Positions 1-10,488 of a stretch of 64,000 nt of DNA are shown here, piece by piece (the first letter of the stretch is position 1; each line of letters opens with the position of its first letter). The DNA is from Crossaster papposus. Taxonomy: Eukaryota; Echinodermata; Asteroidea; Velatida; Solasteridae. A program made the position numbers and the translations under genes. Below the pieces are notes generated by a model that was not told the DNA's origin, did no database searches, and saw nothing but the letters and a program-made list of their open reading frames with translations. The DNA lies in NCBI GenBank assembly GCA_037893245.1, contig JBAIAA010000025.1, positions 930,001-994,000 of the forward strand, in the 5' to 3' direction.

Positions 1-204
1 CTGGTCGAGTGGGGTATTCCATGTCTGAAGCATGGACTTCATGTCGGCAACCCATTCCTCCACTGTTGGATCATTTACGCTCGTCTTTTTGCCGATGAAC
101 ATATTAACCTTCTGGTCGATCGGGACAAATGTAACATGGTGGGCTGCTGGTGCTTGCGCAGCCCCTCCATTGTTCCCTGCTTCTCCTTCATTCATGGCCG
201 GCAT
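1..204 (-). CDS. Retrotransposon Gag-like protein, N-terminal part, runs off the window
   Basis: Sixty-eight codons read on the minus strand from an ATG at 204 and stay open to the window edge. The product has a Gly/Ala/Asn-rich start, then a segment containing VNMFIGKK and VEEWVADMKSMLQTW. That layout resembles the start of LTR-retrotransposon Gag capsid regions, and the Gag at 3290 has a similar run. A TATAAAAAG-like sequence lies about 50 bases upstream on the same strand (about 253-261). The family call rests on general pattern only, since no zinc knuckle or pol is inside the window. It could instead be another gag-like gene. Confidence 0.4.
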   Translation of the reverse strand, partial: MPAMNEGEAGNNGGAAQAPAAHHVTFVPIDQKVNMFIGKKTSVNDPTVEEWVADMKSMLQTWNTPLDQ

Positions 205-268
205 CCCACTTCTGACACATTCAAATGGGGGTGGGGGGTTGATATTCCCTTTTTATAGCCGGCTGAGA

Positions 269-312
269 GGAGAAGGACAAAGGGAGCAGCAGTCAGGAAT
301 TATGTTGAAACA
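269..312. repeat. 44-bp direct repeat, left copy (partner at 1352-1395)
   Basis: A block beginning GAGAAGGACAAAGGGAGCAG recurs with about one change at 1352-1395, some 1083 bp away. The left copy sits just upstream of the minus-strand gag start, so the pair may mark LTR or leader sequence of that element. No matching full LTR could be defined. Confidence 0.6.
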
Positions 313-1351
313 GCACTTTAATAATTAAAATAAACAAATCAAATCTTTCTTCAAAAATTACAAGAAACTACTAGCAATTAACTTCTACAGCTAGTTATAC
401 ATCAAACTAAAGCAAAATCAGGAAATAAAATAAAATAAGATACAAATAAAAAGAATGATTTTAACCTCAAAAGGAAAATAAAACAACAAAATCTCAATCA
501 GCAAAAAATACATAAGCTTCCTATTAACAGTCCTAAAATAAGAAAAGAAACACTAAACCTTCAAGAATGATAAGAATATATAACTATATTCTGGTCTGTG
601 GCCTGCTTCTGGCCCCAACTGGGTCCACAAATCCAAACAAAGACTTTAATAGAAAACATAAAATATCTAAATGGTGGAAAAGTTACTTACAACTTTCCCA
701 ATAAACAATCCTGACTATGCCTAGCCTGGCACTTGCCTTCAGTTTAAACAAACAAAAAGGAAATAGTCAATTAACCTCTGTCACAGACATACTATCCCAG
801 GCTAGCCTGGCTACTAGCTACTACTGAGCCCCAAGGTTCGGAGTTAATGACCTAACCATATGGTTCAGGAATGTCCACCCAGGGCTCAGGCCACAATGCA
901 AGGGTCTGTCCTGGTCTGGACATGATAACACATTGTATACAGTAAACTTTGTGGATAAAACTCAACAGAAATGAAAAAGATCCTCTTAAAAATTCACTGT
1001 CTTAAAAAAGTCAAACAAACAAAATCCAATACAAAACCTAATCTCTTAAGCCTGAACTTACAGGAAATCTACTTAATTATTCAAAATAGCCTTTGGTTAA
1101 AGGAGAAATTCCAGGAAAATAACTTGAACTCTATTCCAAAATAGGACAAAATTGGGTCAGTGTGACCAGTTCCATACAGTATAAAATAAAGCAAAGGCTC
1201 GAAACCCTTCCCAATTTAAATATACAAAAACCATTAAATTCTGATTTGAAAGTATAACAACAACCATAGTAAAACATTTTAAAGATTTCCAAATCACTGT
1301 ATAAGAAATGTCATTATTTAAATGCAACAAAATTAAGGAAATCTCCTACCT
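313..1351. other. AT-rich interval without a recognisable gene
   Basis: About 1 kb of A-rich sequence between the two copies of the 44-bp repeat. I see no coding potential, tRNA or clear transposon end. It may be untranslated or LTR sequence of the minus-strand element starting at 204. Confidence 0.5.
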
Positions 1352-1395
1352 GAAAGGAGAAGGACAAAGGGAGCAGCAGTCAGGGATTATGTTGA
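1352..1395. repeat. 44-bp direct repeat, right copy
   Basis: Second copy of the block at 269-312, same orientation. On the minus strand it is followed by TTTCAG then GTAGGA, which could be a splice donor, but no transcript structure can be supported. Confidence 0.6.
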
Positions 1396-1608
1396 AACAG
1401 AGGTGCTGGGTCAATCACCCCAACTGCTTCACCCTCATGGCCAATGGGTCAGTCCACTCTCAGGCAGGGGTGAAAAGGGCTATACAACTAATGTAAACTG
1501 AACATAAGGGCTGGATAATTCTACTAAAGTTTAAGAAAAACAAAAAAAGGAAAGGGGGTGATCAAGAAAATTAAAAATAGGAGCAAGCAAAAGGGGACCC
1601 TTTACAGC

Positions 1609-1811
1609 CATACCAAATTTTGTGGAAATATTGTAAATTGAATTGTCTATGTAATATCCAGCTTGCATATCAAATGTGTGCAACTGTTTGCAACTGTGCC
1701 AACTGTTGATCTAAAAATCAATAAAATTGTAGATATATATTTTCTTCAAGAAAACAAGTTTGCTTTCCTGTCCTAAATTTGTGCAGTAGTAGCCCTTCCG
1801 TATCGGTTACA
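1609..1811 (+). repeat. 5' LTR of element 1
   Basis: About 200 bp that match 8082-8281 with only a few substitutions and a 3-base TAG difference. It carries an AATAAA polyadenylation signal (within 1717-1730) and ends in ACA. The first few bases differ from the 3' LTR, which starts TGTCATACC, so the left edge may be damaged. Confidence 0.85.
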
Positions 1812-1815
1812 AAAA

Positions 1816-1833
1816 TGGCGTAGTCGGCAGGAT
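1816..1833 (+). promoter_or_regulatory. Primer binding site complementary to tRNA-Ser
   Basis: TGGCGTAGTCGGCAGGAT lies 4 bases after the 5' LTR. It is the exact complement of the 3' 18 bases (with CCA) of a common animal cytosolic tRNA-Ser, recalled from general knowledge of that tRNA. This is the expected position for minus-strand DNA priming. Confidence 0.8.
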
Positions 1834-2021
1834 AGGATTTTAAGCATTCTTTTCTACAATTTGTGATTTCTGTCAGAAGTTTGAATTAATCACATTTATA
1901 AAAATATTTAAAATAAAAACATAATAAAACGACAGCCAAAAAGGGTTTTACAGGTGGCGAGACTACTCCAGTGGTGATCTACTATTGGACCTTGCTGAGC
2001 TCTAGCCATTCTACACCTGGC

Positions 2022-2480
2022 CGGGGCCAGCTTTGTCTTTTGCCCGGGGCCAGCTTCGTCTTTTGCCTGGGGCCTGCTTCGTCTTTTGCCTGGGGCCAGC
2101 TTCGTCTTTTGCCCGGGGCTGCAGCTTCGTCTTTTGCCCGGGGCCAGCTTCGTCTTTTGCCCGGGGCCAGCTTCGTCTTTTGCCCGGGGCCAGCTTCGTC
2201 TTTTGCCCGGGGCCAGCTTCGTCTTTTGCCGGGGGCCAGCTTCGTCTTTTGCCTGGGGGCCAGCTTCGTCTTTTGCCCGGGGCCAGCTTCGTCTTTTGCC
2301 CGGGGCCAGCTTCGTCTTTTGCCCGGGGCCAGCTTCGTCTTTTGCCCGGGGCCAGCTTCGTCTTTTGCCGGGGGCCAGCTTCGTCTTTTGCCTGGGGGCC
2401 AGCTTCGTCTTTTGCCTGGGGGCCAGCTTCGTCTTTGCCTGGGGGCCAGCTTCGTCTTATGCCTGGGGCCAGCTTCGTCT
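2022..2480 (+). repeat. 24-bp minisatellite in the leader of element 1
   Basis: Roughly 19 tandem copies of a unit GGGGCCAGCTTCGTCTTTTG plus CCCG, with small variants such as an extra G or the loss of a T. It lies between the primer binding site and gag. All three forward frames stay open through it, but only because the unit is divisible by three, so the apparent Pro/Gly/Phe-rich proteins are not genes. Confidence 0.9.
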
Positions 2481-3289
2481 AGAACTAGACAGTTTTGCAG
2501 AAAAGGCCAGTATCTTTTGCGTGAGCAAAATCTAGTGACCGGGATAGTTGTGTTCCCAAGCTTAGAGAGAGTACATTTTGTTTAATAACTTGTAATTGTA
2601 CATTGGTGTATTTTTTGTCTTGGTGACATATTTGATGATACACGAATCTTATTTGAGCACTTAATTATCACCATTGATCGTTGTAAGGTATTTAAAGTGG
2701 ATTATTGTAAGGTATTTAAAGTGGATTATTGTAAGGCATTTATTGGGTGTTAGGCTTCAAACAAACAAATTAAAACAAATATTAGTCTTTTTGAAGCACT
2801 GTTTATATATTATCTAATAGCTTGTGTATTGTACTCCGGACAGGGATTGATGTCCGTGGGTTTAATTTTTCTTTACAATTGCACATGTTCATGTCGTAAA
2901 TGTAGATTGTGTACAAATATTGTATGCAGATAATAATTGTCTCTAGACATACATGTAGATTGTGTATTGTTTTATGACTTTTTGGGTCATTACTTTTGTG
3001 ACATGGGATTTCTTGGAAGTATGGAGGATTGAGGTTGGGTGTTGGTTTTAACCCTGGTGCAGTTTTTTTCTCTTTTTTCATTATCTGCAGGTTGTGAGAC
3101 TAACTCGACCAACGCGGTTCCTACCTCCACATGCCTCATTCTTCAACTTCACTTCTTTACCCGATGCATGCTGCGAAGGTAATGCTTTTATGCCTAGTGC
3201 CTGCCTTGCTCGTTACGTGTACACTTTCGTTAAGCTTACATGTACTAACCTCTTACCCATGTAATCAGCAGCATATAATATTTACAACC

Positions 3290-4286
3290 ATGGCCAAGGG
3301 AGGATCATCTTTTGGGTCTGAAGCAGAGATGGCTGCTCAGATTAATAAACTTCAAGAACAGCTAAAATTATTGACTTTAGAAGTAAATCCTAAATCAAAT
3401 CCAGCATTTCTTCTTATGCCTAGTCAAAAGAAGTTGTCATCGTATTCTGGCGCACACGACTCTTCTGTAAAACTTGAAGATTGGATTTGTGATGTCGTAG
3501 CTGCTGTAAGATCACGACCTCTGTCCGAGGAAAGTAAAATAGATTTTGTTTTCCAGCATCTTACTGGGCCTGCTAGAGAAGAGGTAAAATTTAGAACACA
3601 TAAATCTGTCGAGGATATCGTCAAAATTCTTCGTGAAGTTTTTGGGGATCAGGGATCATCAGTGAAATTGCAAAGAGCTTTTTTTGAAAGGAAGCAATTG
3701 CCTAGAGATAATATTAGAGACTTTTCACATGCCTTACTTGACATTTTTGAAAGAGCTTGCAGAAAATCTCCCCATTTAGCTATGCACAAAGAACAACTGT
3801 TATGTGATCAACTAGCTGATGGTGTAGAAGATAGCCTCCTTAGGAAGCAGTTGCGCAAGAGAGTCAAAGATGCCCCTGGTATTGTTTTTTTTTAGGTTGA
3901 GAACCGAAGCTATTGATTGGGAGGAGGAGCCTACTGATGTTAAAGAGACGGTCTTTGTTCAGTCCGCTAAAACATCTCTGGTGGCTGAAACTCAAACCTT
4001 ATTGGATATCGTTCAAAAACAGCAGCAGCAGATTCAGCAACAGCAAAAACAGATTGATGAAGTTACAAGTCTAGTGCATAAACACATACAAGGAAAAGAT
4101 GAGCCTAAGAAAGCTGATCGAAAAACGGATCAAAGACAAACAGGTAGAACTAAATTGAATTGTACTTTTTGTAATCTCTCTGGACATACAAGAGATATAT
4201 GTTTTAGGTTTCAATTGAAACCGGCCAACGGAACCATTGAGCAACTTAAGAAAGAGATAGGAGGAAAGTCCCCTTCGGGAAACTAA
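3290..4286 (+). pseudogene. Gag of element 1, split by a frameshift at a T9 run
   Basis: The start is the ATG at 3290 in an ACCATGG context. The first part has a coiled N-terminus (INKLQEQLKLLTLEV), then a capsid-like region with VKLEDWICDVV and a long helical stretch, as in Gypsy Gag. At 3885-3893 a run of nine T ends that frame at 3895. The continuation, RLRTEAIDWEEEP onward, is in another frame and carries a glutamine-rich coil and one CCHC zinc knuckle, CTFCNLSGHTRDIC, near 4162-4203. It ends at a TAA at 4286. An in-frame ATG at 3131 exists but its extra N-terminus looks hydrophobic and non-Gag. The split could be mutation, a homopolymer sequencing error or slippage. Confidence 0.75.
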
Positions 4287-4327
4287 CCTCTCCCGTCGCG
4301 ACGAGTCCAGCGGTAGGGAGGCATGGA

Positions 4328-5044
4328 GTGGACTCAATTTTCTCTGATAACTGTAGACCTCATTTGAATGGAGCATGTCCAACAGTTATGGTCAAGTTTG
4401 GTGAAAAATATGTCAATTGTCTCATTGACACTGGTTCAATGGTGTCTACCCTTACGGAGGAATGTTTTCTTGCATTATTTAAGCCTAGTGGAACAGAAAT
4501 ACATAATGACATGCTTTGGTTAAAGATTACTTCTGCCACTGGCCTGGAAATACCATATGTTGGATATATCGAGACGGATGTATTACTAGATGGAATAATT
4601 ATTCCACAAGTTGGTATTTTGATAGTGAAGGATACAGGTGACGAGGAACATAGACAGCAGAAGAGACTAGTGCCTGGTCTACTGGGTATGAACATCTTGC
4701 AACCCCTCTGGGATTCCATGAAGGAGGGCAATATGGATTCTTCTTCTGGTGCGTCATTTTTACAATCGCTTTCGCCTTTATTTAACTTGGTGAATAATAA
4801 GGAGCAATCGGAGGCTGGTTTTGTCAGAGTTGCTTCTGGTCAGAACATCTTTATTCCTCCAGAATGTAGTACGACAGTGATAGCTGAGACGACTTGTCCA
4901 TTCTCTGGTTTTGCAGTAGTGGAACCACTAAGGAGTAGTGATAATTTGCCAGTTGGTATACATTTCCTGTTAGGATTGACAACATTTCTTCTACTGGATT
5001 TATTTTACATCCTAAAACTCGCATCGGAGTTCTACATAGCATAG
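4328..5044 (+). CDS. Aspartic protease domain of element 1
   Basis: Retropepsin-like protease that would cut the Gag-Pol polyprotein. The active-site motif LIDTGSMVSTL lies about 33 residues in, and a hydrophobic LLGMNIL near residue 123 fits the second conserved block. The C-terminal part, with FVRVASGQNIFIPP, resembles the spacer before RT in Gypsy pol. Around 4965-4985 the reading frame must shift to join the RT frame, and the last ~25 residues before the stop at 5044 are out-of-frame. The protease start is not defined; in the intact element it would be part of pol. Confidence 0.75.
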   Translation: MDSIFSDNCRPHLNGACPTVMVKFGEKYVNCLIDTGSMVSTLTEECFLALFKPSGTEIHNDMLWLKITSATGLEIPYVGYIETDVLLDGIIIPQVGILIVKDTGDEEHRQQKRLVPGLLGMNILQPLWDSMKEGNMDSSSGASFLQSLSPLFNLVNNKEQSEAGFVRVASGQNIFIPPECSTTVIAETTCPFSGFAVVEPLRSSDNLPVGIHFLLGLTTFLLLDLFYILKLASEFYIA

Positions 5045-5049
5045 CTGGT

Positions 5050-6327
5050 GTGGTTCATAATAATACCGAGGTTCAATTTCAGGTGTCTGTAAACCACATT
5101 CAGATTTCTAGAGTGGAAAATACAAATGCATCTTTGTCAGAATCAACGATACCAGTGGATTTGACAGGTTTTTCTGGAACCGATGAAGAGTTGATGGAGG
5201 TGAACAAATTGTTAAATAAACACAGGGATGTTTTTGCTGATCACGAGTTTGATTTAGGTGAGACAAGTACGATAGAACATCGTATTTACACAACTGATTC
5301 TGAGCCGGTAGCTCAAACCTTTCGTAGGATTCCTCCTAACCAATATGAACAGGTTAAACAACACATACAAAATTTACTAGATCATGGTTTGGTGACTGAG
5401 AGCTATAGTCCTTATGCTGCACCTATTGTGCTTGCTAGGAAGAAAGATGGATCTTTAAGAATGTGCGTTGATTATCGTCGCTTGAATAAAAAAACTAAGA
5501 AAGATTCCTTTCCTTTGCCTAGAATTTCGGAATTTCTTGATGCTGCAGTGGGAGCCAAATATTTTTCATCTTTGGATTTGGTAAGCGGTTATCATCAGGT
5601 CAGAGTTCGGAAAGAAGATCGGGAAAAGACTGCTTTTGTCACCCCCATGGGTTTATACGAGTATGTACGTATGCCTTTTGGTCTTTGTGGGGCCCCGGCG
5701 ACCTTTCAAAGGTTGATGCAGCGATGTGTCGGTGATTTAGTTTATCAGATGCTTTTCGTCTATTTAGATGATATTTGCATATATTCAACAACATTTTCGG
5801 ACCATCTAAAACATCTTGATATGGTCTTCACACGACTAAAACAACATGGGCTCAAACTCAAACCTACAAAATGTCACTTGTTCTGCAAGGAAATAAAATA
5901 TCTTGGTCATGTTCTTTCTTATCAGGGAATTTCTGGGAATGATTTTGACATTGCGGTTGTAATGCCTTCTTGTGGCGTTAATGGTAAGAAGCAAAAAACA
6001 GCTCTTCCAAGAAAGTCTTCTCGTAAGAATAAGGGAAAACATAGTAATCCTTATCATTTGCCAACGTCTGTCTATTCAAGACAACAGACTGCCAATGCCT
6101 TTCTTGACGACAAGTCTTTATTTTGTCTTGTGGCCATTATAATACTTTTTATCATAGTGATTTTCACATCCAATATGCCGGTATCTCTTAAAATCACTTC
6201 CGCTCTTATGGTTATTGTTATCACATTTATTTACTTCAACAGTATACCATGGTTTCAGTATTGGGATACATTACAAATATTCACCAGGTCTGCCCTACAA
6301 CATCTGAAGGAATATTGTCCTGGTTGA
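5050..6327 (+). CDS. Reverse transcriptase of element 1 joined to a hydrophobic C-terminus
   Basis: A 425-residue frame; the same frame is open upstream to about 4965. RT motifs appear in order: IVLARKKDGSLRMCVDYR, SSLDLVSGYHQV, TPMGLYEYVRMPFG and the catalytic YLDD box in FVYLDDICIYS, then KYLGHVLS. This is typical Gypsy RT and all catalytic aspartates are present. Right after the KYLGHVLS block the similarity stops. The next ~125 residues are basic, then carry two hydrophobic segments (CLVAIIILFIIVIF and a second about 20 residues later). RNase H and integrase are absent, so a deletion probably joined RT to a 3' region, perhaps an env-like or other third frame. That origin is inference. Confidence 0.8.
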   Translation: MVHNNTEVQFQVSVNHIQISRVENTNASLSESTIPVDLTGFSGTDEELMEVNKLLNKHRDVFADHEFDLGETSTIEHRIYTTDSEPVAQTFRRIPPNQYEQVKQHIQNLLDHGLVTESYSPYAAPIVLARKKDGSLRMCVDYRRLNKKTKKDSFPLPRISEFLDAAVGAKYFSSLDLVSGYHQVRVRKEDREKTAFVTPMGLYEYVRMPFGLCGAPATFQRLMQRCVGDLVYQMLFVYLDDICIYSTTFSDHLKHLDMVFTRLKQHGLKLKPTKCHLFCKEIKYLGHVLSYQGISGNDFDIAVVMPSCGVNGKKQKTALPRKSSRKNKGKHSNPYHLPTSVYSRQQTANAFLDDKSLFCLVAIIILFIIVIFTSNMPVSLKITSALMVIVITFIYFNSIPWFQYWDTLQIFTRSALQHLKEYCPG

Positions 6328-8078
6328 GATTGCATTTAACATATCTTTAGTGTTGCAGAAGTCTCTTTGGAGGCAAGTTGAGTCTGTATTATAGAAGTTT
6401 TCTTCTTATTTTGAAGTTATTTCTTGTGGTGGACCATATAGAGGTTATCTCGTTGCTTGCGTTGTGCAAGTTATGGGTAATCCACCCTTACTTCGATATT
6501 CTCAACTTTGTTGACTATTGCGGTGATCTGCATGTTGCATTTTGATTGATAGTTTCATGTAGAGTTTTGTGAATTCTCTCGAATTTATAATATACTGATA
6601 GCTCATTTGAGGTTATCTCATTTCCTTTTGGTAGGAATGGGCACTATATCAGTTTACTTCTTGAGATATTCCCAATGCTTGTATATTGTAATTATTGTGA
6701 TAATCCTAACAGAAGAATTGTTTTTGTCAAAATTAATCTTTGGATGATTGTAACCAGCCAGACTGTTACGCTGCCTGGTACTTGTATAATGTTTTGTTTG
6801 CACTGTAAATAGCGCCACCAATTGGAATTATTATTGTATAACTGAGTCGCCTGGCGGCGCCCTATAGTTATCAATTTACATATGGTATGCTGTGCGCTAG
6901 TACATAGTCGGCTGATTTTAGAATGACTATGCTCGGGCTTTATTTTGATAAATTCCTTGCATTCCACTTCCAGTATAGTTTTCTTGTTGGACGCGTGGTC
7001 TTACAGAGAGTCACTCTATAGCTAAGCCAGCAACGCAGCACATGCCTTTGCTTTGCGTATGCCTTTGCCAACACACTTTGCGAACATTGGTATTACAAAT
7101 ATTATGTCTTAGGACAAGTTTGACGTCTTCTTGGAGGCATGTGAGGTGTGGGGCCGCTTTGGTCGGTAAGTGTTATAACTTGCATTTGTTTGTGTGAAAT
7201 TCCTTTATTAATTCCTTTTGCATTTGATGCACTAAGTTGTCTACTTGGGACAAATTATCCTAGAGTATAGTGTACCTTATTAAATTATCTTAAATTGATG
7301 CACCAGGTTGTGTACTCGGGATAAATTATCCTACGAGTATATTGCACCTTATATTTTGAGGTTAGTAACCTCCATCCTCACATTGCTTAATAAATTCAAA
7401 ATGCACATTTGGGAATGTTTGGACACACTGCACTGCATTTTGATTGTAACATATATATTGTAGTATATCGTTAGGAACATATCTTGGACATTGTTTGACC
7501 TTTATACTTTAAAAAAACATAGTACTTAGTGATACAAATGTGTATATTTATTGATACTTGTTGTAACTTGACAGGGTTCTGGAGTTGAGGACATTTAGTG
7601 TTGCGCTTTTCAGGGTTGGTTAAGTCAACCTTGAATAGGTATGTTCAATTTAAACAAATATATTTATTCATCCACTGGCATTGTGTCTTAACTTTAATCC
7701 ATTTGGAAGCAATGGTGATTTGCAAGTTTCATATTTGCACACCCTTAAATTATGAATGTTTAGATATTGTATTGTGAATATAATAATTTGTATTAGTAAA
7801 TTGCTTGTCTTGAAAATGTCTATGAATTGTATTATCGACAGACTAACTGGTTGTATTGATCTTTTCAAAGTCAATACATTCCTTCTTTGTATAAAAAGGT
7901 ACCATTGCCAACTTGAGATTGCCTATAACAGTTGATCTTTTCTATTTTTCTATAATAGACCTAATGGCTGTCGTTTTTGGATAGTGCTTGTCATTTTTGA
8001 TAGAAGTAGTCGTTTTGATAACGTCATCGTGTTGAATAGCGGTTGTCGTGTTAAAATCGATTGTCATATTTGTATAGT
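6328..8078 (+). other. Long noncoding 3' region of element 1
   Basis: About 1.75 kb, AT-rich, without recognisable protein similarity. Near its end (7960-8078) short degenerate blocks around GTTGTCGTTTTGAT-like words recur just before the 3' LTR. No purine-rich polypurine tract is evident at the LTR edge. Confidence 0.6.
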
Positions 8079-8281
8079 TGTCATACCAAATTTTGTGGAA
8101 ATATTGTAAATTGAATTGTCTATGTAATATCCAGCTTGCATATCAAATGTGTGCAACTGTTTGCAACTGTGCCAACTGTTGATCTAAAAATCAATAAAAT
8201 TGTAGATATATATTTTCGTCAAGAAAACAAGTTTTCTTTCCTGTCCTAAATTTGTGCAGTAGCCCTTCCGTATCGGTTACA
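8079..8281 (+). repeat. 3' LTR of element 1
   Basis: Starts TGTCATACC and ends GGTTACA, giving the canonical TG...CA ends. It matches 1609-1811 almost base for base and contains AATAAA. Confidence 0.85.
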
Positions 8282-8299
8282 TATGGATGAACTATAGCC

Positions 8300-8323
8300 T
8301 GATAGATAGATAGATAGATAGAT
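8300..8323. repeat. GATA microsatellite
   Basis: Five to six GATA units follow the 3' LTR of element 1. Confidence 0.85.
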
Positions 8324-8354
8324 GCCAAGTTGCATAGTTACGTGTTTGTTCTCT

Positions 8355-8522
8355 TATTTTTTTGGGGGGGGGGCGGATTTTTTTTTTTGGGGGGGGGGAA
8401 TTTTGTTGGGGTTGACTTTTTGTCTTTTCTTTTTGATTTTTGTTTGGGGGGCGTCCCCCCCCCCCTCCCCCCACCCCCCCCCCCCCCCCCCCCTTCCCCT
8501 CCCCCCCCTTCCCCTCCCCCCT
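8355..8522. repeat. G-run and C-run low-complexity tract
   Basis: Runs of G separated by T, then long C runs. The tract abuts the truncated 5' edge of the Gypsy fragment at 8547. Long Pro- or Gly-rich frames here are artefacts of composition. Confidence 0.9.
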
Positions 8523-8546
8523 TGATTACGGCAAAAGTACATCTGA

Positions 8547-9212
8547 CCCAAGTACAACAGATACCACAGAAACTTGCTGACTCCCTGCATGTTTCTTCCT
8601 GTTGACAACAAACCCGTTGAGCCGCCTGATGACAGAAAGGAAAAGTCCAAAGAAATAGATAAAGTACATCAGGAAACACAGAAGCCTCCACCAGAAAAAC
8701 ACTCATCTGTTAGCACGCCAGAAGAATACCAGGAAAATTATGATTCCAGTGATGATGCAGTGTATGTAGCATACAAACCCGTTGAAACAAGTCCTCCCCG
8801 TGAAGACGAGATGACCACAACAGTGTACGGAGATGTTTCTGAAGAACTACACTTAAATGGCACATCCGAACACTCCCAATTCAACTTGGCATCATCATCA
8901 AACCTTGAATCTCGTTTACCATTTCCATCATCAGCATCAGCATCGTCGTCTCTGCCAACTTCATCCGCCCAATCAGTGGAAACTCCACCTAGTGTCCATC
9001 TCCCACAAATACCACGAAGAACACGTAGACCACCAGACAGACTGTCATATGATTTTCTTGGGCAGAACAAGCAACATGAAGTGCCAAATATAAAATTGCT
9101 GGAAGAACTCTATCAATCCAAATTAAAGTGTGGAAAAAACCCATGGGAGAGGTGGAAGGGTCCAAAGATGGCAGAAGCAAGAAAAAAAGGTCGTTATGAG
9201 ACTTTTGCTTGA
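8547..9212 (+). pseudogene. 3' end of a Gypsy pol (post-integrase tail), 5' truncated
   Basis: The frame opens after a TGA at 8544 and starts in the middle of a pol: KYNRYHRNLLTPCMFLPV is the conserved block at the end of the integrase C-terminal domain of Gypsy elements. It is followed by a Ser/Pro/Glu-rich spacer and a RRTRRPPDRLSYDF motif, which is common near the end of such polyproteins. The stop is at 9210-9212. The same LLTPCMFLPV block occurs in the plus-strand pol remnant near 60930, so the two belong to related elements. Everything upstream (protease to integrase core) has been lost at the low-complexity tract. Confidence 0.75.
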
Positions 9213-9750
9213 ATAGTGTTTAATTATCCAACATTAAGTTTTAAGATGTAATGTTTTTAGGACAACAATCTGTATTCTATTCATTATAATTAACTGTAAC
9301 ATATTTTCGTTTGCATGCAAGTGTTTGTAATATATTTCGCTTCCAAGCCAGTATACAAAAAATGTAAAGAAAACAAGAAGCTTAATCCTTTTGTTTTGTT
9401 TTCATTTCAGGTAAAATGTCTCTTGTACATTTTAGAATTGTTGCAATTATGTCTGTTCAACAAAGTTCACGGTTTATCAATAATGTGTAAAATACGATTT
9501 ACTTGATTTTGTGTACCTGTTATATTATTGTGTTGACTATTTCCTTCCTTATACTTTGCACTATCAAACCAGGCGCCGGAATGATTTGCAGTTAGTATTT
9601 AGGAGTTGGGTACATTAGATGCTTCCATGCATTTTTTTCCTTCAGTGCATCTGTGTAAATTTAGAGAACATTTTGTTCTTGAATATCTTTGTATAATTAA
9701 AGTTACGTTACTTTAGTAAATAATTTAAATGGCGATGATGCCATTTTCAT

Positions 9751-9990
9751 CAGAGGGGAGAATGTCACGGGTATAAAAAGTACCCCCTAATCGTTTTTAG
9801 ATTCACCCTGTAAATATCTTTATTATGTAAATCAGTATCTCATTAATGTTCATTTCCGTTGAACAATCGGCTTCGCCGTTTGGACTACAATAGACATTTG
9901 AAATACGGATTTCCGTTAGCGCCATTACAATGCTAACTGGAGCCGAGAAAAGACCTTGTCAGTTTACAGTCTCTCTCCCCTGTATTTTTC
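9751..9990 (+). repeat. Polypurine tract and putative 3' LTR start of the truncated Gypsy element
   Basis: CAGAGGGGAGA at 9751-9761 looks like a polypurine tract and is followed by TGTCACGGG, a typical Gypsy LTR start. A TATAAAAAG box follows at 9773. The LTR's right end is not defined, because there is no second copy in the window. Position, 540 bp after the pol stop, fits. Confidence 0.5.
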
Positions 9991-10129
9991 ATATGCAGGT
10001 AATAACTTTATTAATTTTATTTCACCTTATACAATTCCTTTAATATATATTAGTCCTGCCTAATGTATAACTTGTGTATTTTGACCTTTAACCTCGTATT
10101 TTGGTGGTGAAGAATCCATTTTATATCGT

Positions 10130-10440
10130 GTTTGTCTCCTAGTATAATTCTGTTCATTTTGACACCAAGATCATCTAGGCCTATGTAAAACATGCTGCTG
10201 CTGAAAAAACAATTTGTAGTGTTTTAGTGCAAGGTCAAAGACCTTTGACCCTCAAAAAGGAAATTTCCCCCTCCCTCTCTGCTCTTGGAATAAATAATAA
10301 CCCCCATACCACCCACAATAAGTTGAAATTAGCCTCTTCGATTTGTTTGTTCTCATTTTTATATAATATGGTAATTGTCCTGTTACTTATATGACATCTT
10401 AGTGATAACACGTCTATTTTTATTATAAGGGTCAGTAGCT
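10130..10440. repeat. Diverged tandem repeat, first copy
   Basis: The run TTGACACCAAGATCATCTA and the following sequence with GACCTTTGACC and AGTTGAAATTAGC recur in the same order at 10441-10488 plus 15205-15400. The second copy is split by the minus-strand Gypsy element. Similarity is partial, so this is an old duplication. Confidence 0.6.
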
Positions 10441-10488
10441 ATTCTATGTCATCTTCTTTCGTAATCCTGTGCATTTTGACACCAAGAT

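Larger units (their letters stand above)
1606..8281 (+). mobile_element. Internally deleted Gypsy-type LTR retrotransposon (element 1)
   Basis: The unit has near-identical LTRs (1609-1811 and 8079-8281), a tRNA-type primer binding site right after the 5' LTR, and gag, protease and reverse transcriptase in plus orientation. RNase H and integrase are missing: after the RT thumb region the frame runs into unrelated sequence with two hydrophobic segments. About 1.75 kb of noncoding sequence lies between the last frame and the 3' LTR. Very similar LTRs suggest a recent insertion despite the lost genes, so it probably moved with proteins from another copy. I could not find a target site duplication, and the outer edge of the 5' LTR is uncertain. 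Confidence 0.8.

Noticed and set aside
1601-1610. Target site duplication for element 1
   Set aside because: TACA occurs near both ends but also inside the LTR end, so it cannot be separated from LTR sequence.
1971-2585. Long overlapping Pro/Gly/Phe-rich frames
   Set aside because: They come from the 24-bp tandem repeat, which has no stops in any forward frame.
8292-8706. Glycine- and proline-rich frames on both strands
   Set aside because: Products of G and C homopolymer runs.
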